From Platerodrilus igneus (Eukaryota > Arthropoda > Insecta > Coleoptera > Lycidae), in the NCBI GenBank assembly GCA_036346225.1, contig JARFIW010001176.1, positions 1,873,884 through 1,937,883 on the forward strand: a DNA stretch of 64,000 nt. The letters are read 5' to 3'. A program made the position numbers and the translations under genes. This document shows, piece after piece, positions 1 to 11,059 of this stretch (within the stretch, counting starts at the first letter, position 1; the number at the start of each line of letters is the position of its first letter). Under the pieces are notes generated by a model, which saw nothing but the letters and a program-made list of their open reading frames with translations, did no database searches and was not told the DNA's origin.

Positions 1-3000
1 TTGTATTTACCTCTCCTTAAATGGTAACATCGAAGTCTTCCTAAACTTCTTTGATACAATGTTAGAGGTTTTATTTATTAGAGATGAACTAATGGCCACA
101 GGTGATATTAATATTAATTAATTTTATAAATAACATTGACAGAAATGTCTTTCGTCTAAAGCAACTCTTCATTTTATATAACCTAACTTTACAAGAAAAT
201 AAGGACACTAGAATTATCAATACCACAAGCTTGTTCATGGACTATATAATCACACATTAAATCCTACGAGGAGGACTAGCACCTAAATAATCAAGAATGA
301 CCTAACCTGACCATGTCTTCTTGTATACAAATTGAAATATTAAATTCAACGATTGCGGCCTATTGCTATGTGTTATAGATGTTTGAACCATTAGGTTATT
401 AAAATTGTCCAAAAGATGTGGAAATCCCATAATAAAATAAAGATGCGCCGGCCAATTACAGTGGTGCAGAAATGGGTCCCTAGAGAAATAAGTGGCACAA
501 AATGGAACAAAATTGAGTAATTATTATTATGGCTTTATTATCCAACAGAATCACATTCATTTACATGATAATATTGTAAATCAAGACATCTAATATACTA
601 GTGTGCATGCTCATACAATTGATAATAAGTAACACAACAGAAAATTATTGTAAGTCCGGGTTATATTGGTTTCAATTGGTCTGTTACATAAGATAGAAAT
701 TGCTTCAATGACAGTACGTTATTATCACAATCACGGCTTATGTCATTAAACGTGTTGGACATTGTATAAACCGGAGAACTATTTAACAAGTTAGTACACG
801 CAACACTAGTATAAAACGTTCTGTTACTTCTTGTATTAGACTCTGGAATAATAAAATACAATTTAGACAAAAGCGCTGATGAATCCAGAAGACAGTGTAA
901 GACTCTGTATAAAAATAGTTGATCACTCGGTTTACGTCTAATACTCAGCTACAGTATACTATAAGGAGCAATCGGTTGTGCTTGATCCATACTTCTTTGC
1001 GGATATATCTCAGCCTAACTTTACGTGCTTTATCTTCAACTCCAAAAATAATCATATGTAAAGCCGCCACAGCTTTCAATTTCCCTTTTGTAATATTATA
1101 CTTAATGCTTGGGATTGAACCCAGAGTTCTAACCATATTTAAATATTTGCTAATCAAAATACAAATAAACGAGGAAATGCTTTCCAAAATCAATCACAAT
1201 AAAAATTTTCAGCTATACTGTGTTTGAAGCAACTTTAAATTATCAAATGTGAGTTTACAATAACTCAATAAATTCAATAAAAAATCCTAATTTACGGCTA
1301 AATAAAAGCAAAGTACTTACTTTATTACTCTTCAGTAAAACCAAATTAATGTGTATGCAGATCTACTTTTAATTTTAAATTGCACTAAATAAATTTATTA
1401 GAGTCAGAAATTTTACTGCTTTTCACTTGAAAATTATTTTTTTTCGAGAGTAACTCGATACAAGTACATACTTTTGAAACCTTTTATTGTTTCACTACTA
1501 TTCATGCCATATTAGAACACTGATTTAAATATTACTCAAAACGATTTTAGTTCTGCTCATCCCCAAACGAACGCCCAAAAATTGTAGAGGTAGCTTCTCG
1601 CTTAGTTTTGTCTAGGGGTAAAATTTTACTACTACGTATAATATAGTAATTACATATTGAATAAACAACGTCTAAAGTATTTATACAGTTTCCACAATAG
1701 TTCATAAATGTAGTAACCGCAAAGTTACCGATGAGCAAAATTAATTAACACTATAACAATTGAATATCACGACATGTGCTTGGCAACAACAGGTGCCCTT
1801 GTAACAGTGATGCACATGCCTAAACAATATTGGTGTATATTAATTATTGATCGCAGTTTCGTCTAATATCAGTGAATTTAAAAGTAATAATATTAATTGA
1901 AGCGCGTCTTTCCACATATTAATAATTACGGCGTCTACCCAACTAATTTGGACCAATACACAGTACTATGTATTGTCCCGCATCTCGTGTTTAATTTTTG
2001 TTACGTCGACTCCACAACTCACTCTCACGATGTCTAATCATTAACTGCCCAAATAACCGAGGAAGACCAGAACTCTGTTTTCAACAACTATCTGCTCTCA
2101 CTTGTGTGCAAATACCTTGCCCCATTTTACAAAGAAAATGTGAAATTTGACGATTTGGCGAGAAAGCAAAGGCCAACGCCTTTAAATTATAATTATAATT
2201 AGACTCAAAGAAAGAAAGAGTATTTCAAAAGATCCAATTAAATAATAAACTTTACAAGTCATAAAACGAAATACGCGTGAGTAGTGCATCATTATTTTAC
2301 AACGAATCCCATTTAAACAAGCAGGTTTGTAAATGCGTAAAACAAAAACGCATATAATTGCATACATCAATAAATATAAAGCTACATGAGTGATAAAGTA
2401 TAAAATCCAACACCTTGATAGATAGGAAATAATTACATCATGATGATAAAGCAAAGTTCATCAAATTTGTCGTACAAACAAAGCGTACGTGATTTGAAAG
2501 ACCATGAAAAAATTGACAATCCAACCAATCTATGCAAATAACTTGAAATCCTACGTGCAGGGACAAGTGTCTGAACTTCATTGTAGACTGGAAATTCATA
2601 GAAATACCCAAGCCTGCATGTAAAGATTAAGGTACAATGCGATAATATTTGTACGATGCGCCAGAACAACCAATTGTAAACAGATAGGCGTTCTCCTTAA
2701 ATTCAACAGGATTTCGTAAACAAATCAGTTTGAATTAAAAGAATGCATGGTTCACATCACCTGAAAGGAAGATATTTACGTAAAAGAATTACAAGTGATT
2801 TTATAATTAATAAATTTTAATGTGGAAAAATTATATAAGAATATGCAAACAGTATCTAAAGAAGTATATCTGGGTTCAACTTGGAGCATTTCAATGAATA
2901 AGCTGAAACTGAAACAACGAATAGTTGGAGCAGAAACTGGTCTGAATTGGAGGAACGAGACATGCTGAAAAGGGACAACAGGTTAGCCATTCTAAGTATT

Positions 3001-3280
3001 TTGTTGCATTTTATTTCTGAATATTTTTAAATATTGCGTTCGTGAGAATTTTATGCAAGGGTCATCAAAAATCGTTTCAACACACGTTATAATTTACGTA
3101 AAGAATTAAGGACGAACGATGAACATTAATATGGCTTCACGTAATAATAATAAGGGTGATTTTTGCTGGCTTTTTGTTCATGTAAAGGGAATTCTAATTA
3201 TTGAGAGAAATTAATTCAATTATTTAAAAGAGGTTCTATTCAAAGACATTATAAACGCTTTGTACATATTGAGAATATTA
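1..3280. other. Non-coding AT-rich stretch, no supportable gene
   Basis: I see no open frame with protein-like composition. The longest frames are short, lack neighbouring exons and sit in AT-rich sequence. Because the Serrate-like exon at 8844 begins at a splice acceptor on the + strand, this stretch is inferred to be part of its upstream intron. The part from about 2850 to 3280 resembles 21120-21500 in scattered blocks, so it probably belongs to a dispersed repeat. Confidence 0.6.
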
Positions 3281-3289
3281 TAGTAATTG

Positions 3290-3520
3290 TGAGTAATTGT
3301 GTTTTGACTTAAAGGCATATGAAGTAGAGGTAAAAGGAAAGAGTTCTTTGTTGTCGTATTGTCGCAAGCTCCCTGCGTGGTTAAAACTGAGCTAGCCGAG
3401 GTATTAAAATTTGAAATTAAAATTAAAAGATTAAAATTGATAAAAAGAAAATTTTTAACCTTTTTATTTCACAAAAAAGGGACACCGGGTTATTGCAACG
3501 ATATCATAGCAATATATAAT
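3290..3520 (+). repeat. Left arm of a diverged inverted repeat (partner 5535-5765)
   Basis: The arm contains a tgagctagc block and ends in an accgggttattgcaacgata block that runs into AGCAATATATA. The reverse complement of 5535-5765 carries the same blocks in the same order (ttctttgtt, attgtcg, ctgagctag, caccggg, gatatcgtagcaat). The arms are clearly diverged. The spacing of about 2 kb and the AT-rich inner ends resemble the larger palindrome at 23962-28371. The element class is unknown. Confidence 0.5.
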
Positions 3521-3948
3521 GTTAATATTTAATAACCTTTATTTAATAATATAGAAATTTCTTTTCTTGGGAAATGGGTCATTTATTAACATTAATTATT
3601 TTTCTTTCTTCTCATTAAATTAATATAAAGTACAAAACATTACGTATTTCGGTTATTATAAACCCTGGTCACATCATATAATTAAAATATTTGATAACAT
3701 TATTTTTAAATATATTTGCATGGTGTAAGTATGCAATAACAAATAGCGAGACTTGCTATATATAAATATAAATATATTAGGTAGATAAAATTACACAAGC
3801 CATAATTTTGAGCGTTGCTTTTTGTCTATAACTGACATAAGTCAAACACTTGACAATGTCATGTATGATCGACAAAAATGCCAAACATAATTGGTTGATG
3901 TATAGTTGTGTACACAATTCAGATTTGTAAATTTTCCAATTGTCATTA

Positions 3949-4020
3949 GTCTCGATGGCGTAATTGGAAGACACATGGTCCGCGAAAGACCAAGTTACAG
4001 GTTCGAGTCCTGTCCAAGAC
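3949..4020 (+). tRNA. tRNA-like sequence, probable pseudogene or SINE head
   Basis: The 72-nt stretch has an A-box-like tggcgtaattgg. It has a perfect 5-bp anticodon-type stem (TGGTC/GACCA) enclosing a 7-base loop CGCGAAA. It also has a perfect 5-bp T stem around TTCGAGT, so the B box is intact. The acceptor stem (GTCTCGA against TCCAAGAC) has two mismatches, and the base before the nominal anticodon CGA is G instead of the invariant T. These faults argue for a tRNA pseudogene or the tRNA-derived head of an old SINE and against a working tRNA-Ser gene. Confidence 0.4.
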
Positions 4021-4379
4021 CTTACATTTTTCATCTTTCAATTACTAGCTTGATTTGAAATGATCATTTGGACTTTGTATAAAAGTCTAAGTTATTATTT
4101 CATCAAAAATTATTGATGACCCTTTACATAAATATCTCAATGCATACAAAAATTAAAGTATCCAAAAAGAAATTAATATCTTAAGCGATTAATGAACTTT
4201 ATCTTTGACCTGTTGTTTGTTCTTGTCGTGAATATGCGTCTTTGCATGCACCCCAATTCTTAGAACTGCCACTGTGTACTGTTGACCAGTGTCCTTGGAT
4301 TGTTTTCGGTTAGTTTCTTTTATTGATTTTGTTTGGTAGTACAACTTGGTTAAACGCCCAGTTTAATGCTTAATCGTTT

Positions 4380-5290
4380 ACTTAGTTGAATTTAGTTCAA
4401 CCCTAGTCTAATACCTGGTGCCCTAAGTTAATAAAATATTAAAGATTATATTTAATTAGGATTTTGGACTTACGTTTTTTAAATGTCAGCGACGAATTTG
4501 TTATATTTTTGCACTTGTGCTAGTGTTTGAAATATTTCAATCAACAACTTTCACTTATATTATTATTTAATTTGATGGTTAAACTTTGCGTGTGGTCTTG
4601 TTTCAAAGAAGTATAGAGCGTGCCTTGGTCGTAGAAAGACTGATTCTTTATCAGCTCGTGTGGTATTTAAAGGTACGCCTGTCACCTGTTATAATTGGTT
4701 TATCCAGCTTGGTTTGTTGATTGAAGCGTTGCACTTGTCTTATCGGACAAGCCTTCGGATTTCTATGGAGTTACTATCACAATTCTTTCTCGCAGTGCTT
4801 TAGTACATCACCTAGATATCAAAATTTTACATTGTGGATTCAGTTGACCCTGAAACCTTGTACCTTCTCAAGTCCCGTCCTCTTATTTGTATAGGAATTT
4901 ATTCAAATTTTCCGTTTAATTGTGCACGTAGTCAGGTGTATGGTTCCTTATTTTTATTTATCAATGTGCTGAATTTTATTCGAATTTTGTCAAGTTTCCA
5001 ATTAAAAGATCACGTAGTCAAATTTATAATGGGATTCTTTAACAGATGGCGTAAATTAGATACGTTTTTATTGACTTTTTACGTTCTGTAATTTGCTAGT
5101 TTTGCAAGACCCATTTGTTATGGGTACGCATGATTATTAATGCGTCGAGTTTAAAAAAATCGTTTCATTTTTGTTTAACTTTTGATGTTCCTGATGCATG
5201 GTTATTTCAAGTTTATGAATGCATTGCTAAAAAAAAATGAATTGGATTGCATATAAAGTTATTTATTTCACTAAATGTAATAGAATTCTT
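4380..5290 (+). repeat. Dispersed repeat, copy A of a direct pair (partner 6365-7150)
   Basis: Blocks occur in the same order and orientation in both copies: gccctaa-ttaataaa, ggacttacgtttttt, aggaatttatt-aaatttt, gcgtcgagttt, and tttatgaatgc followed by atgaattg. The copies differ by many substitutions and indels, so this is an old duplication or two members of one repeat family. No coding frame is conserved between them. Confidence 0.5.
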
Positions 5291-5484
5291 GAGGATGAGC
5301 TTCCTTTCATTGATTAATGTTGGTTGTGAATTTTGTACAGTGTTTGATATTTGCTTTTTGTACAATTGGCAAATTGTTTACTCTATATGATAAAAATGTA
5401 TAATTTACTAGACTTTGATGTCGTTTACCTGGAGTGTATGATCCTTGTGACTCTATATACTCCTAAATAAACCTTTCAACATAG

Positions 5485-5486
<2 letters not shown>

Positions 5487-5534
<48 letters not shown>
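5487..5534. repeat. (AT)n microsatellite
   Basis: An uninterrupted AT dinucleotide run bounded by AGCA on the left and TGCT on the right, so the whole tract with its flanks is a perfect dyad. The same flank recurs at several other (AT)n tracts in the window. Confidence 0.95.
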
Positions 5535-5536
<2 letters not shown>

Positions 5537-5765
5537 CTACGATATCGCCGAACGCCCGGTGTATTTAACGCTTACTTGCTTGCTGCTCGCCACCTGTTTG
5601 TGCCTCTAAAATTAATCTAAAATAATTTTAAAATCAACACAATTAGATTTATGCTTCGACTAGCTCAGTTATACCCTGCACAGAGTGAACGACAATATAA
5701 TAACAAAGAATATTTATCCACTCCCCTTTAACACTTCATATACCTGAATAAGGCAAACGAAATTC
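5535..5765 (-). repeat. Right arm of a diverged inverted repeat (partner 3290-3520)
   Basis: The reverse complement shares ordered blocks with 3290-3520, including the ctgagctag block and the gatatcgtagcaat block next to the (AT)n tract. It is more GC-rich than its surroundings near 5540-5600. The element class is unknown. Confidence 0.5.
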
Positions 5766-6364
5766 ACCAAGTTTTGTATAATGGGCTAAGAAAATGTACA
5801 ATTTATAACTTAACGTTTTTGTAATATTATTAGCTACAAAAACTTTTGAATCATATGAAAATAAATATTCTTATTAAATTTGTTCACTAACCAAAATTTT
5901 ATGCAATTAAATCCAGCCAAAATAATTATATTTTATATTGAAAACTTTGTTGAATGTTCAAAAAACTATTCCCCTTTTAACGTAATTTTTGTGTACCAAC
6001 CAAGATTTTTTTATTCATCTTTTACACAAAAATTGCCTATGTTACATGTGAGTGTTATGCTTATGAAATATTTGAAATAAGACATGCAACATTCAAGTAA
6101 TTATAAATTTAAATTCTGACTTTGTATCTTTCTATTAACTCCTACAGAAGCTTTGTGATCCAGTTTGATTGTTAGTTCCAGTCGTTGATCCTTCGCTTGG
6201 CATTTAACCCAGTAATCTACAGTTTTCCAATAACTTGTAGACGTTCTTTGGTGAATCCTCTAGTTACTTATTTAGTTTAACATTATCACTAGATCCTTAT
6301 TTATATTATTACTTAGATAATTTCTTAGATTCTCACTCAGACCCTTACTCAGATGATTACTTAG
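5766..6364. other. Non-coding intron-like stretch
   Basis: No supportable gene. The end of the stretch holds imperfect tandem blocks of ttacttagat/ttcttagat type (about 6310-6385), a degenerate short repeat. Confidence 0.5.
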
Positions 6365-7150
6365 ATAGTTTCTTGGAACATTACTTACAGCCCTAAATTA
6401 ATAAATGGTAAAGTTTCGGTTTACTTTAATTAAATTTAGACTTATGTTTTTAATACTAATGGCAAATTTTCATTAACTCGTATTTCACGTGCACTTCTAC
6501 TATTTTTGACTTGAATTTTATTTTGTCACTTTTGATTTCACTTAATTTCAGATTCACGTAATAAATTCGTCTATGGTACAGCCGTGCGTCATTAATGGAA
6601 TGAATGACTCTTATTAGTTTCGGTTCCTTATATACAACAAGTTCGTTCCCTTCTATCTCTTAACCTGTTGGGTTTTATTCAAAATTGCTTACTCTATACA
6701 TTTAACTTTGCACGTATTTCAACGTTTTGTATCGGGATTTGCTAACAAGTGTTGTTATTTATGCTTGAAACACCACGTAGACACTAATTTTGTAGAGGAA
6801 TTTATTAAAATTTTCATTTAATTCTGCTTGTATACCAAAACTTATGATTCCATATTTTGTTTACCCATGCTGGGCTTTATAAAATGTGGCAAAGTTCTAC
6901 ATTTATAATGTCACGTACGCCTTTTGCCCTAACATCTATACCTTATTGCATTATGAAATATACTCGTTTTTCTAAAGTTTGTTTTATATATTTTATTGCC
7001 TTCTATTCCTTACGCAATGCGCCGAGTTTGATAGAGATTTATTTCACGTTTAAATATGCCTAATTTGTATTTATCTGGAGTTTATGAATGCTTTAAATGT
7101 TTCTAAAATGAATTGAGTTGCGCTCATGATTATTTATTTTACTAAATAAG
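6365..7150 (+). repeat. Dispersed repeat, copy B of a direct pair (partner 4380-5290)
   Basis: Same ordered blocks as copy A at 4380-5290, in the same orientation, including the terminal tttatgaatgc ... atgaattg ... ttatttatttt-actaaat. It is clearly diverged and non-coding. Confidence 0.5.
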
Positions 7151-7193
7151 TTAAAATGTCTCGCAAGTGTTTTGGTGCTGTACTAATTTACAA

Positions 7194-7474
7194 AGTGGCT
7201 CTGTGGTTCGGTTAGTATGTCACTACTGATCCAAGGTCCCGGGTTCAAATCCCGACACGGTCCGCTTGAAAAATGTTAGGCGAGCATTTCTCACAAAAAT
7301 ACACCCTCGTTCGGATGAGAGGTAAAATTGAGGTATTGTGACGCACGTTAGAGATCTCTACCTTGCTTGAAACAGCAAGGATTTGATCAAATTCAAAATT
7401 TCCAAGCAAAAAAGTTGCGCTTCGTGGTCAATGTAGTATCTTTGGGTGGAGCATTGCAAAATCAAATCTGGTGT
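7194..7474 (+). mobile_element. tRNA-derived SINE, copy 1
   Basis: The head is tRNA-like, with a box-A-like gtggctctgtggttcggtta and a box B GGTTCAAATCC, followed by gacacggtccgcttg. The body carries the block acaccctcgttcggatgagagg shared with copies at 22880, 23151 and 51582, and ends near ggagcattgcaaaatc. RNA polymerase III transcription is expected for this class. It sits in the presumed Serrate intron, and I cannot define its target-site duplication. Confidence 0.85.
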
Positions 7475-7688
7475 ATACTTGCATTGTATAGTTACCTAGT
7501 GCTCATTTTAATTTAATACTTCGTTAGAACTTTAACGACAAAAATACTTTGTACAATAAAATGAAATTTTTTGGATTGCAATGATTTCAAAACAAAAATG
7601 TAAGAAAATGTCTATCCAGCTTTATAACGATGATGAAACTCGTATCTCTTTATCTCTGTCTAAATCAAACGAAAATATTATTTAAAGT

Positions 7689-8297
7689 TATCACAGTCCC
7701 GTCGTGCGGGTAGGCGAAATACTACAATCAGTTGGTAACAATGTTAGATAATTGTAAAAATGTCGCGCAATTTATAGATGACGTCACCCAATATGCGAAT
7801 TGTTGCTACACAATTAAACGGTTATGCAAATTTTAAGGAAAACCCCAACGGAGTACTCACGTGAACATGTAGGGCTTCTCGCAGGATTACTCCATGATGG
7901 TCAGCGGCGGCTTAGCTAATCTTTCTCGGGCGTGGGTGTTCGCTGGGCCCTGGTCGAATCCAAATTTAATTGTCTTCTTCCTATATGTAGGGAACGACAG
8001 GAAACTGGTTTATAAGGAACGATAGTCAAGAGAAGGCAAAAGGGACCTACATAACAAAAAAAGATACGATTAGACACAAAAGACAACAACACTTGTTCAC
8101 ATCTCGGAGGCTAGTCCAACACGTATCCCGGAAATTCACCACTTGCCCTCTTGGCCCACCGCGTCGGCGCAAATCTCGCGCAACGCACTATCTGAAGTAA
8201 CGGAAATACGCGCACAAGTCTTTTTAAATTCATTGGCGCGAAATCCTTACAAATTAAAACTTATTTGGATGTTTATGGCCGATTTCGGCACGTAACA
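7689..8297 (-). mobile_element. Solo LTR-like element, family A, copy 1
   Basis: On the minus strand it begins TGTTACGTGCCGAAATCGGC, matching the starts of the copies at 17081 and 44600-45359. It is flanked by a 4-bp direct repeat AAGT (7685-7688 and 8298-8301). No internal retroelement genes adjoin it, so a solo LTR left by recombination is the simplest reading. It contains a CRE-like GACGTCA near 7779, as the other two copies do. The 3' terminus (GTGATA) has lost the usual CA end. Confidence 0.7.
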
Positions 8298-8301
8298 AAG
8301 T

Positions 8302-8833
8302 ATTGTAAACATGAAATGCAGTTTAACTAGGATCCGGTTCAAAGGACCCTGGACGATAGTACTAAAGGGTTAAATCATGCATAAACATAATCACTTACTT
8401 TAGTTCCATCTTTGATACTGGACTGTTATTTGCTTTAACTGTATAGCGATATTGAACACTATTGTAATTATATCTAATGCCTACAAACAACAATAAAGTC
8501 AATAACACTTTTGTGGTCCCATTATAACAACACCTTTTTTTGGTGATGCTTTTAAGTTTGTATGATTTAGGAGATCAATAAGGAGTAAAGAAGGGCGTTT
8601 CTGTTGCCCAAACAATATACATACTAAAAATTGCAAAACCGAAAGACCACTTTGATTACATGATCAAATATTTTTAACCTTATAACTTTATAGTATTAAT
8701 TATGCTATAACCCTAGACTAATCCACACTTTTTATTAGCGTTTCTGTTTTAAAAAGATAGAAAGTTTTAAAAAGCAAACTTTTATACTTTTTAAATTATA
8801 TTTTTAACCATCGAACTGTTTTCTAACATTTCT
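8302..8833. other. Intron stretch upstream of the Serrate-like exon
   Basis: AT-rich and without any supportable open frame. It leads directly into the polypyrimidine tract of the splice acceptor at 8843. Confidence 0.6.
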
Positions 8834-8843
8834 TTTTTTTTAG
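8834..8843 (+). promoter_or_regulatory. 3' splice acceptor of the Serrate-like terminal exon
   Basis: A run of T (ctttttttttag) ends in AG at 8842-8843. The coding frame of the Notch-ligand tail is open from the next base, in phase 0. Confidence 0.75.
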
Positions 8844-9635
8844 TATGGAACTGAAGGCGTCCTAGAAGGAATTCGTGTTCTTGGAGAAGCCATATCACGA
8901 AAACAAACATCTCTTCTCGCTCTTACATCAATAGTCGAAGTCAAAGTCGAAACAGCTTTAATCTCCGAAGAAGCGCCAAGCAATAAATATCTAATCGCCT
9001 TAATTTGTTTTGTTGTGATTGGAATTTGTGCAGCGGTAGTTATAGGTCTATTATATTACCGACAAAAACATCGTAATATTAGTTTAAGCGGAATAAACTT
9101 GACACCCTCGATGGACGCATGCCATAGAAATCACGAGGACGAAAAATCCAACAATTTACAAAACGAAGAGAATTTGCGAAGATATGCGAATCCCCTTAAA
9201 GACGAACTTGGTAGTAGTATGGCTAGTTTAAGTAGTACTGGTGGATGTGGTTTGGACATTCCTAAAGTTAGTATAGTTAGGCCGTTATCTTCCATCTTGC
9301 CTCATGAAAACTCCAGTGAAATGCTTGAAATGATTTCTGAAGCAGATTGTCCGGGTTCACGAAGGACAATGCTCATTTCACCTAGCACAAGTGCTGACAA
9401 TAATACTATTAAGATTAACGATATAAGGGTAAACGATGGTTTGAAACCAACACATCGCAATAGTCAAATTATGTTGTATAAGGCACAAAATGCAGATGTT
9501 CGAAAGAATACAGCAGCATTTGACGATAATGTTGCCCACAAAGACTTTAGTAAAAGTGTTATCAATATTAATAAACAAAGGACTTCACAACAGAGTACGA
9601 GTGGTAGTTCCGATGTACTAACGGTATTAGTATAA
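8844..9635 (+). CDS. Ser: Serrate/Jagged-type Notch ligand, last coding exon
   Basis: The exon encodes 263 residues ending at TAA. Residues 1-48 are juxtamembrane ectodomain, including an LTSIVEVKVETAL stretch typical of the region just outside the membrane in Serrate/Jagged proteins. Residues 49-72 form one hydrophobic transmembrane helix, followed by a basic stop-transfer YRQKHR. The rest is a cytoplasmic tail with the motif NLQNEENLRRYANPLKDE, which I recognise from insect Serrate tails, and several Ser/Thr-rich stretches. The last residues TVLV could form a class II PDZ ligand. Known role of the family: a cell-surface ligand that activates Notch on neighbouring cells; its tail is needed for endocytosis. 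The DSL and EGF-repeat exons must lie upstream of this window, because none is visible in 1-8843. The family call rests on motif memory. Confidence 0.85.
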   Translation, partial: YGTEGVLEGIRVLGEAISRKQTSLLALTSIVEVKVETALISEEAPSNKYLIALICFVVIGICAAVVIGLLYYRQKHRNISLSGINLTPSMDACHRNHEDEKSNNLQNEENLRRYANPLKDELGSSMASLSSTGGCGLDIPKVSIVRPLSSILPHENSSEMLEMISEADCPGSRRTMLISPSTSADNNTIKINDIRVNDGLKPTHRNSQIMLYKAQNADVRKNTAAFDDNVAHKDFSKSVININKQRTSQQSTSGSSDVLTVLV

Positions 9636-10404
9636 ACATGTTTAAAAGAAAATGTCATGTGCGTAGAAACAATGTGCATTTCGTGATATTAAATAAAAGA
9701 ACATGATCTCGTGATGATTATTCAAGTGGACAAACTTGCGTTTGTTAATAGTGTGATATTATTTAATAATTTGAATTTGTTTTCTATATTAAACGTGGAA
9801 TTGTTAAGAAATTTAAAGAAATTTAGACAAATTTTGTCCTTAATGACAATGTAAATAGTTTGTTTTCTCTCGTAATTTATTTTATTGTTCCTGAATTATA
9901 TCGATATCCATAGTTTTAGAACTTTTCTTTTGTGTAACATTCCTATTTATATTTATAAGCAGTGTTCCTAAATATTTAGAAATTTCTTCACATTGTTTTG
10001 TCATAGTAATCAATCATTCAAAGCTAATCCAATAAATACTATATCATGTAAATATGTAAATATAAAAAGAGGAGTATGTAAAAGTTTTGTGCAGTATTGT
10101 TCAGGTTTATGTAATAATTAGTACTTATAGTTTTTTCATGTAGTAATAATGGTAATAATAAAAACACAATAGTGCCTTTGAAGTGCCTAAGTATTAAACT
10201 AACGTTGAAAAATATGATTCCATGACATGCCAGATTTAACGTAAGTTTTGCCGTAGACTACACAAGTATTAAATAATTTATTTTAAGATGTTTTCATGTA
10301 AATTTTGTATTATAAAGAGACTTGTTTTTGACAAAGAAAATGTGCGAAAGGCTTTGTAATTAATTAATAATGAAATAAAGCTTGTGAATTTAAGGTTTAA
10401 TAAA
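9636..10404 (+). other. 3' UTR of the Serrate-like gene with polyadenylation signals
   Basis: AT-rich sequence after the stop codon. Two AATAAA hexamers at 10374-10379 and 10399-10404 are the likely polyadenylation signals. A TGTGATA heptamer near 9752 matches the K-box, a microRNA-responsive motif known from Notch-pathway 3' UTRs in flies; one heptamer could be chance. Several attta and tgtaaata motifs are also present. Confidence 0.65.
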
Positions 10405-10879
10405 GAAATATTGTTTTATTTTATTATATTGACTTTATGCTTTTGCTTAAGTGTTCAAAATGGAATGGGGCAGAAACTTCACTTAATATACTTTATTTGC
10501 TCACTCACGTGAATAAGATATACCATGTAAACAATTACTGGCACGTTCATTGTGAAAGTATAAGTAAAAAAACGCCACTGCCCTTCTGCTTACTTTCAGA
10601 ATTTTTGTTTTGTTTATAAACAGTGTAGCTGTCATCGAATATTTCGAAATTAGATATTTTGTGACAATATTAGGTTATACTCGTAATTACAATACATATA
10701 TTTCAATTCAAATTTGTGTAAAAAGCGTGCGCTATTATTTGTTCTCGAGCTCACATGCGTTAGATGCGGAAGGTGTGACTTTTGGAGGAGGACTTCCGTA
10801 TAAATGGCTATGCTGAACACAACTCATCTAACCTGTAGGCCAAATTTAATGAATTTGTATAAAATCAAAAAAATAGAAC
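10405..10879. other. Intergenic stretch, nothing recognised
   Basis: No supportable gene between the Serrate polyadenylation signal and the LINE fragment at 10880. The short frames here have no recognisable motifs. Confidence 0.5.
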
Positions 10880-11011
10880 TTATTTTTGAATATATATGGT
10901 CAAATCGTCATTTATTTCATTACATGTTAACATATTTCCTACATGTACATGCAACCATGTTTCACTAAGACATACGATATCAAAGTTACTAGTTAATACA
11001 TTTAGTAGAAA
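10880..11011 (-). pseudogene. LINE endonuclease fragment (EEP domain N-terminal part)
   Basis: Read on the minus strand, a frame of about 43 codons contains NFDIVCLSETWL. This is the second conserved block of the exonuclease/endonuclease/phosphatase domain of non-LTR retrotransposons, where the glutamate of ETWL is catalytic. It is truncated on both sides and ends at a stop near 10880. It may belong to the same family as the minus-strand LINE at 14799-16345, but the overlap needed to show this is absent. Confidence 0.65.
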
Positions 11012-11059
11012 TTCCAGTGTTTTGGTTCTGTTACATTTTGGTAATATATTTTTATATAC

